Source: Isoetes engelmannii (Eukaryota; Streptophyta; Lycopodiopsida; Isoetales; Isoetaceae). Taken from it: DNA of 24,238 nt. Numbering within the stretch: position 1 is the first letter of the stretch; each line of letters begins with the position of its first letter. The translations under genes were made by a program, and so were the position numbers. Location: contig JAANSK020224415.1 in assembly GCA_011763485.2 (NCBI GenBank), positions 1 through 24,238 of the forward strand, in the 5' to 3' direction. Below the pieces are notes generated by a model. The model was given only the letters and a program-made list of their open reading frames with translations. It ran no database searches and was not told where the DNA came from. Shown piece by piece: positions 17,814 to 24,238 of the stretch.

Positions 17814-20638
17814 ATGGCGTTGGCCGACGTCCAGCTTCCATGGAGGGGCTCAGAAGTTGCAACTCCCCGTTCCTTGCAGGTAAATGCATTCACTACAAGA
17901 AGGGCGATGTGGCTTCCCACCGTTTTTCCCAGAAAATTGAGCAATGGGCTGCATCATGGAAGACGCAGAATTAATCTTGGGTGTGAGCTTATCCGGTCAT
18001 ATGTTGGAGGTGCCAAATATACTTCCTTGGCAGGTGAAGCATTGGAATCAGCCAAAAAATGTCTACAACGGCCACCAAGTGATGGTTCTTCTCGGCGTGG
18101 CATAGTGACCATGGTAGGTTTTGGATAGAGTTGTTTGTCGTGTGTGGATTATTATGTTTATCTTTCTGCAACCCTGAGACATTATCAGTTCGATTATAAC
18201 GAACTCTGAAATACTATGTGGTAACCTGAATTGACCTCATGAACTCAGCAAGAGTTTTGATGAATTTACGATTCTTAATTTAATCCTGAAAAGATAACAT
18301 TTGCTTAAGGATGGCATTTGTTTTCTCACATCCCTATCTTATCTTCTTGCTCATGCTCCTCAGAGTCATCCATTGTTGTTAGTAAATTTAGCATACATGC
18401 CTATCGGTTGCTCTGGAAATTTATGTCATGCAGACCTTAGTCAATTAGGAACCTATTATTGTTACCTGTCAATGTTTTCCGCTCTGCGTTAATGCTTCCT
18501 TTAGATACCTTTTTGCTTCTCTAACTAGAGGTATCTAGCATAAAAAAGCTATTGAATTTGATACTTCATCCTTTACCTACTTCTTTGTTAGCTATAGGCT
18601 CATAAAAAGGCTATTGGATTTATTAGCCGATCTTGCTAGACATGATTGAAGGAGTAAGTGTTAGAGGAAGTCTAATGCACTTCATAGGCTTATTATCTAA
18701 ATGTAGCCATGCCATGTTTTAGGTAATTCCATATGTGAGGGGGGATGCGAGTATGCAACCGCCGCCCGACTTGCCATCTTACCTTTTCCATAATCGAATT
18801 GTTTTCTTGGGTATGTCACTGGTCCCTGCTGTTACAGAGTTGATCATGGCGGAATTATTATATCTGCAATATGCCGACCCCGAAAAACCCATATACATGT
18901 ACATAAATTCAACAGGCACTACAAAGGTACATTGTCTTTTTTTTGCATGTGTTTCTGCATGCAGATCATTTTTGTAGAAGTTATGACAAGTTTGCATGTA
19001 ACAGGATGGTGAGAAACTAGGTTATGAAACGGAAGCCTTTGCCATGTATGATACAATGAGGTACTTTTCAGCTCTGGGCTAAAACAGCAATAAACTAATG
19101 TAGTTTGTTATTTGCTTTGTGTGCATCAGAACTTAAATTTTTCTTTGAGCTCTTCAGACAAAAGTATGTAACATCTACAGATAAATACCGTAAGTAACTA
19201 GGAGACAGGTTGATCTCATGAAAATGAAGATGGGATAAAAGTAGAGAGATGATGAAATTTTAAAAGCTATGATTGTTAGAGATATGTTACCTGTTAATAA
19301 AGCATACCCATACCTGTCTGTTTGGCATAATTCGAGATCGAATTGCCAAGATTGTCACGTGCATTATTATAATTTCCTGGGGATGACCATTGCCATTAGT
19401 TCAATTTTTTGTAAAGTGGAGTTAATTAATTTGTTTTAGCATGTGTACAGATACGTTAAGCCACCTATCTTCACACTATGTGTTGGGAATGCATGGGGTG
19501 AAGCTGCATTGCTCTTGGCTGCTGGTGCAAAAGGGAACCGTGCTGCCCTTCCATCTACCACAATTATGATTAAAGAGGTACATTGCTTTGCATTCATGGG
19601 CTATCTACATTATCCCAAAGTGTCGCATTCAAGTATTTTCTGTCGCACCAAAATGGTTGCAAATCTGCAGCAACTAGCTTAGGTTCCACGGTTTAGGACA
19701 TTGTGAAAAATAGCAACCGAGATTGCTGTTAAGCTTCAGCATTTCAAGAGGTCATTTCTTATTTTCTGCAAAATTAACCATGCTGCGTGCAAAAACATTC
19801 AGTTAAAACTACTCAAGTGTCATGTATGGTTGTCATTATTTGTTAACTAATTTGTTCGATTTCTTTCTTTCGTTTCCATATTTTCTGAGTTTTTCCTTTG
19901 GAAGCCACCAACTTCACATAAAGGATTAAATTCGTCATTTGGTCATTTGGTTATGTTCATTTGTTCATGGGATTATTGAAATGTCGAGTTGCTACAATGG
20001 TCCAAATTATTATACGAGTCATTTACATCTGTGTACTTAAGCATATTTTCCTTGAAATATTTGCAGCCGATTGCTCAATTTCGTGGTCAAGCTACAGACA
20101 TTGATATTGCTCGAAGGGAAGTGCGGAATGTTAAGAAACTAATGGTACGTGTATACTTGTGAATACTCACCTAAATTAAGCACCATAGTCAGCCATTCAG
20201 TTGTCAACACGGATGCCAAATTTATGGGATGCATTGGAAAGGAATAATCTGTTTTATCATACCTTTTTTCAAATCTTCATACATAATTTTCTTAAACAAT
20301 TACACATTTTGTTATGCATATGATCTCATTATGTCCTCTGCCTCATTGTCTGTCATACAGGTTGAACTTTTGGCAAAGAATACTGGGCAGCCTCCAGAGA
20401 AGATAGAGGAAGATTTCCGGCGCCCAAAGTACTTCAGCCCCAAGGAAGCTGTGGAATATGGACTTATTGATAAGGTAATAATATCTCCAGTAGTCTGTAT
20501 GGAAAATGTTTAAAATAGCAATTCTCTAAGAAATTTCGTTTGCTGATTACTTTCTTGAAACAGGTCCTTTACTCTGAAAAGAAAGACGAGCCAAGAAGTG
20601 TTGTCGATGACTTGCGCAAAGCACAATTGATAAAGTGA
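17814..20638 (+). CDS. CLPR4: Plastid Clp protease non-catalytic subunit ClpR4, 7 exons
   Basis: ClpR4 is one of four inactive ClpP relatives that, with ClpP1, form one heptameric ring of the chloroplast Clp core, which degrades stromal proteins. Exons: 17814-18113, 18723-18926, 19005-19060, 19451-19577, 20067-20144, 20361-20474, 20564-20638. All introns are GT-AG, and the exons join to 317 residues plus TGA. Exon 1 encodes a basic, Ser/Arg-containing N-terminal region of about 95 residues that fits a chloroplast transit peptide, ending near [11 protein letters not shown], as in Arabidopsis ClpR4. The ClpP fold follows: [40 protein letters not shown], then [20 protein letters not shown]. The catalytic Ser position is Gly203, the His position is Lys228 (MIKEP), and the Asp region reads RRPKYFSP, so the triad is absent as expected. 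The ATG at 17814 sits in GCCATGGCG, a good plant start context. The C-terminal [10 protein letters not shown] also matches ClpR4. It looks intact. Confidence 0.96.
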
Positions 20639-21340
20639 ATTGTTACAGTGGAGGGATTAAAGAAACGGTCATGAAATATTCTGAAGGAGAGCGAAGAGCA
20701 TAAATATAGTGCACAAAGTCTTTTGTAATAGTCCTGATGCTTGTGCATAAGAATGAAAAAATTGCCTTATCATTTATGTACAGCCATATAAAAAGATATG
20801 TTGCCACTTGTAAGCCTTGTTTGGTCTTAGCTGAACATAGATAATGAATGCTCTTGAATCTATTAAAGGAATCTCCAGCTTCCAGAAGATAAGTTTTTGG
20901 CCTTTGTTTCATGCGGTAAAAACACCCTGCTGCTACTATTACTTCCCTTACGTTTATCAAAGAGATAGTTTACAAAATGCCCTTGTATTTTTATGTGTAT
21001 TTTTGAAATTTGTCAAAATGCCTAGCATCCGCGACTCATTCAAAAGAAAGCTATTCCATTGAGATGAAGTACTAGGTAATTGATGGGCATTGTGGCCACC
21101 TCGTAGTTTTACAGGCATACAACCTTGTTGCCCATCGATTACTAAGCGTAATGCATAGTTGGGGTGCAATTACGTTAAACAGAGTGGCTTACAACTAACA
21201 ATTTTGATATAATATCATTCCATGTTATAATTTACATGTAATTATGGAGTAATTCCACTTAAACATGTATTACGTTTTTGTTCGGAATCCCACTGTGTGA
21301 GCTCAAATTTGATATGTGGCAACTTGGATCTGCCAATTTA
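20639..21340. other. 3' flank of ClpR4 and gene-free DNA
   Basis: The 3' untranslated region should lie in the first 100-250 bases. T-rich TTTTGTAATAG at about 20720 fits a plant far-upstream polyadenylation signal, and AATGAAAA at about 20752 is a weak near-upstream candidate; there is no perfect AATAAA close by. The rest is A/T-rich and holds no recognisable gene on either strand. Confidence 0.4.
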
Positions 21341-21360
21341 GAGCATGCATGTTTGAGTGA

Positions 21361-21436
21361 AAATTGATGTCTCTATGCGTCAATTTCTATAATTTAAAGC
21401 ACGTATGAGTGACACTGATGTATCTATGCGTCACTG
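21361..21436. repeat. Pair of related hairpins, 51-bp period
   Basis: Two stem-loops share the loop-side core CTATGCGTCA. The first has arms AAATTGATG (21361-21369) and CGTCAATTT (21378-21386), matching at eight of nine positions. The second has CACTGATG (21413-21420) and CGTCACTG (21429-21436), weaker. The outer arm sequence differs between the units, AATT versus ACTG, while some pairing is kept in both. Confidence 0.55.
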
Positions 21437-21494
21437 AGTTCCATAACAGATCCAAAGGATTGGGCTATTGTACCAGAAATTATGACTGTACAAA

Positions 21495-21596
21495 AATTTA
21501 GGGACGGACTTAGTACAAGAATTTAGGACGGACTTAGTTTGGCTATATTCTCAAATAGAGTGTTTTAGTTTGGCTATATTCTTAAAAAGAGCATTT
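21495..21596. repeat. Two adjoining short tandem arrays (25-bp and 31-bp units)
   Basis: A 25-bp unit with the core AATTTAGGGACGGACTTAG starts at 21495 and repeats from 21520 with one base missing. Its end runs into a 31-bp unit that begins TAGTTTGGCTATATTCT and is present at 21535-21565 and 21566-21596. The two arrays share the junction TTAG. Neither is coding. Confidence 0.85.
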
Positions 21597-21670
21597 TTTG
21601 GGTTGGCAACATGATACAGCAACTTAATTGTCGTGACCCAAACCATAGGGATTGACCCTCTATATGTGAT

Positions 21671-21746
21671 AATTAGGTGTCGGCTCCCCAAGATCTACTC
21701 GAGTGGTCTCCCATGGCCCCCAAACCATATCACGACACCTATAATT
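21671..21746. repeat. Inverted repeat of about 76 bp span
   Basis: AATTAGGTGTCG at 21671-21682 is answered by CGACACCTATAATT at 21733-21746, a pairing of 12 bases with a two-base bulge. The inside contains AGATCTACTCGAGTGG and a C-rich CATGGCCCCCAAACC. It may be the end of a small non-autonomous transposon or a hairpin spacer. No flanking target duplication was seen. Confidence 0.5.
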
Positions 21747-21759
21747 TCGATCGGTTAAT

Positions 21760-22620
21760 TGTCAATTCTTCAAATGGCGCTTTATTATAGTGCCCGACGC
21801 TTGCAAGCAAAATGAATGGTAAAGATGTTATGTTAAAGAAATCGATATTTGCACCACAAATGTAAGATGTCTAGTTGTAAGAACATGCCATAGACACAAG
21901 AAGATAATTCAAAGAATAGAGCCATGCCTATGTTCCCAGCTTGCTCCTGCGTGATTTTTGAGCAGTATTTGGGTATATTGTCTCTTGCATAAGCGGGTTG
22001 CTTCATTTAATGGAATATCTTTGTCTACTGAGATTTTATTCTTGCCTTTGGAATTAATACATGTACCTCTGTGGAATATTGAATAAAGTTTGACGTTCTT
22101 CAAAAACAAGAAAAAGACAAAAACAATTCAACCATAGATTGATGAGTTGCCTTCCTACTACTTCTAACGGATTCAAGAAATAGGCGTGGATTCATGAATA
22201 AAGGTAAAGCTCATATATGGATCAAACTAGCAGATGCTACATCAGTGAGGTTGGAAAATAAAAGCGAGCTTAAAAAAGATAGTTTGAGCTAAAAATGGAC
22301 CTGTATCCTAAGTAATGAGATAAACCCAATTCCCAATATAATGCTTCTTACAAATTCCATTACATCATTTAATAAACAAATTTTTTTTCCTTCCCGCTTT
22401 AATATTTATTGTGGCCTTACTGCTAAGGTCTATTGTTAACATTGACGCCTCGTCAATGTTATACAAGTATCTAGATGCAAGCTCTTCATCTAGGAAGCAG
22501 TAAATTAGAAAGAGCCTGTAACAAATACCACAACAACACAGAACTAACCATGGAAGATATCAACGACTGCACCCACGGACATGGCAACGACTTGGATGAT
22601 AAAATTTTATGATTCCCCCC
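21760..22620. other. Gene-free A/T-rich spacer
   Basis: Only short chance frames occur, the longest about 66 codons on the minus strand (21909-22109), with no recognised family. No tRNA, transposon domain or long repeat was seen in this stretch. Confidence 0.5.
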
Positions 22621-22720
22621 TACAAAACCATATCTTCATATAAGATTGTTCGCACACTATACTATTCTCATACAAAACCATGTCTTTATATAAAATTGTT
22701 CACACACTATACTCTGTATC
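22621..22720. repeat. 50-bp tandem duplication
   Basis: Units at 22621-22670 and 22671-22720 both begin TACAAAACCAT and contain ATTGTTCGCACACTATACT or ATTGTTCACACACTATACT. They differ at about eight positions. The array lies in gene-free DNA. Confidence 0.9.
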
Positions 22721-23059
22721 TTGAATTGCCAAAGCCTAATGGTGGAGAATTTATTTGCCATATTTAAATATTTCTTTTTTTCATGAAAAGATGTCGTTGC
22801 ATTCATAAACTTCTATTATCTCATATATGGATATGTGGAACACAAAAAAGCATTCCACTACTTTGCAATTCAAAATAAACTTTGTTTTCTTTTCATTGCT
22901 TATCGCCTAAGGCCTCTTACTGCATGTGATAAAAAACATATTATCTCTACAATTAAAGAAATCCACTTCATAGAATGGAATAGACTTCCTAATGACCACT
23001 AAGCCAAATGAATGATACTAAGCTTAAATGCCTAACCAATTTGGCCTTGCCAAGCCCCC
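22721..23059. other. Gene-free A/T-rich spacer before the LINE
   Basis: No coding sequence or structured repeat was recognised. The last bases before 23060 should contain one target-site duplication of the LINE insertion, but its partner lies outside the window, so it cannot be delimited. Confidence 0.4.
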
Positions 23060-24238
23060 TTTTTTTTTTTGAAGAACTTATCTCAATAAATTAAAAGAAT
23101 ATCAAGAATACAATGCGAGTGAGGAGAAAAAGGTGCTGCCCCAAAGGGGCAGCGATACCCCACCACTCCAACATCATCTCAACTATGACCGAACGAACCC
23201 TCCATCATCATCCACTATCCCAAGGAAGTCTCGCCAAATGGCGAACATCCGCTCCGCTAACCCAGGGTACACCAAAAAGCTCTGAAATAGTTTGTATCGC
23301 AGACGGGGGATGAGAAAAGCCGAAGGCTGCAGCATCCCCTGGAAAATCTTCAGCCGCCGCCGCTTCCAAATTAGCCACACCAACCAAGCCACACAAACGT
23401 GCAAGGCCTGCTTCTTCAGAAGGGGCCAGGCACGAGGATACACATGCAACAACAGTTGCTGGCTATTGAGCCGAACTTGGAATCGGGTCCGAACCCATTC
23501 CTAGACTGTGTGCAAGTGAGGGCAGAGGACCAGACAATGCTCCACGGTCTCGGGGCGAAGCCCGCAACAAGGGCACATGGGACTCACCCCAGGCCTAAAC
23601 CTGCTCACCAGGACATTCACTCTAATACACCGGTGGACGACCTGCCACAGGAGCACCCGAACCTTCGGGGGAGGGAGGGTACTCCACGTCCAGACCCAAA
23701 CAGCACGCCAACGGAAACCAGGAAGCTGCAAAGACCACTTGCCCGAGGGAGGCAAAGTGTCATGAATGACCAACGCACGGTAAGCGGACCGCATAAAGCA
23801 CACAGCATCAACCTCAGGGTGAATCCTCCAGACCTGCACCACCACATCTCCCTGAAACAATTCCGGCACATGCAACGGAATGCTACGGGCCACTTGCTCC
23901 CAGATACACTGATCACTAGCATGCAAGCCAAAGCGGATGCAAAAGAACTCCCATGGTGCAACCTGGCCTCCCCAATACCAATCCTCCCAGATGTGCATAC
24001 CAACAGACCTCCAACGAGCCTGCGTCCGGGTATGCAAAGTGGCAGCCAGAGGCAGCTGCGTCGGAGGCAGTGGGACCCACAAGAAGGGCGAGGAATGGTG
24101 AAACACAGAGGCGGGATCAAGCTGGAACAACGGCCGCACATGCTCCCAGGCCCGCAACACTCCAATGAGAAAGGGGGAGGCATGCGGGAAAGGCCTAAGC
24201 CCATACAGCAACGCCCATGGCAACTCCACCTGAACAGA
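23060..24238 (-). mobile_element. 3' end of a LINE (L1-type), with zinc-binding RT C-terminal domain
   Basis: The minus-strand frame is open from the right edge of the window to about 23504 and encodes the C-terminal part of a plant LINE ORF2. The last third carries the zf-RVT zinc-binding domain: WSTLPPPKVRVLLWQVVHRC, then MCPCCGLRPETVEHCLVLCP with its Cys/His set. One in-frame TAG at 23501-23503 interrupts it, and the same frame then continues to about 23183 through LNSQQLLLHV and WLIWKRRRLK, typical of the LINE tail after zf-RVT. The run of eleven T at 23060-23070 is the poly(A) tail read on the opposite strand, which marks the 3' end. The reverse transcriptase and endonuclease parts would lie beyond the window. 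With one stop seen in about 350 codons, the copy is fairly young but probably inactive. Confidence 0.88.
23504..24238 (-). pseudogene. LINE ORF2 C-terminal segment (zf-RVT domain), partial
   Basis: The frame runs off the window edge, so its true start is unknown. From the edge the protein reads ...LPWALLYGLRPFPHASPFLI, then a linker region rich in Trp and Pro, and then the zf-RVT domain over roughly the last 85 residues (about 23765-23504). The segment is uninterrupted for about 245 codons, which for a LINE in plant spacer DNA suggests recent insertion. The TAG that ends it is probably a mutation, not the natural stop, because LINE-like sequence continues downstream in the same frame. Confidence 0.8.

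Noticed and set aside
23953-24168. Plus-strand 71-codon frame opposite the LINE
   Set aside because: It is the antisense of the LINE ORF2 segment and has no protein resemblance of its own.
1-24238. CRISPR arrays, operons, bacterial-type signals, rRNA or complete tRNA genes
   Set aside because: None seen. The genes are spliced, nuclear and plant-type, and the repeats are tandem or transposon-derived without regular spacers.

Overview
This is a stretch of a plant nuclear genome, most likely from a seed plant and probably a flowering plant. It holds two intron-rich genes that read as intact, both on the + strand, set among repeats and old transposon pieces. The assignment rests on a plant-type ALA3 lipid flippase with 27 short exons and on ClpR4, a chloroplast protease subunit known from plants and algae. 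I cannot name the species.

Layout. 1-147: a scrap of LINE reverse transcriptase (+). 264-2303: two direct copies of a repeat of about 955 bp, separated by about 125 bp that holds a 69-bp inverted-repeat element. 2304-2717: upstream and leader region of the first gene. 2718-11623: an ALA3-like P4-ATPase; 27 exons join in frame to 1230 residues plus a stop. 11624-12330: its 3' flank. 12353-12423: a 28-bp minisatellite. About 12600-13980: a broken gag remnant of an LTR retroelement (-), with no visible pol. 14600-17100: gene-poor DNA with several minisatellites. 17100-17813: upstream region of the second gene. 17814-20638: ClpR4; 7 exons join in frame to 317 residues plus a stop. 20639-23059: no gene, several short tandem and inverted repeats. 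23060-24238: the 3' end of a LINE (-), with its poly(A) tail at 23060-23070 and its 5' part beyond the window.

Function. ALA3 moves phospholipids across endomembranes, chiefly in the Golgi and secretory pathway. ClpR4 is a non-catalytic subunit of the plastid Clp protease core. Nothing in the sequence suggests they work together; they are simply neighbours with repeat DNA between them.

I see no new multi-gene system. The most interesting points are in the host genes: a 116-bp tandem duplication of ALA3 exon 2 that made a second exon with no usable splice acceptor, a GC-AG intron in ALA3, a weak ALA3 donor with a stronger frame-breaking donor 32 nt downstream, and the large tandem repeat that reaches to about 415 bp from the ALA3 start codon. 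All coordinates and exon joins were worked out by hand from the sequence and from remembered family sequences; no search was run.
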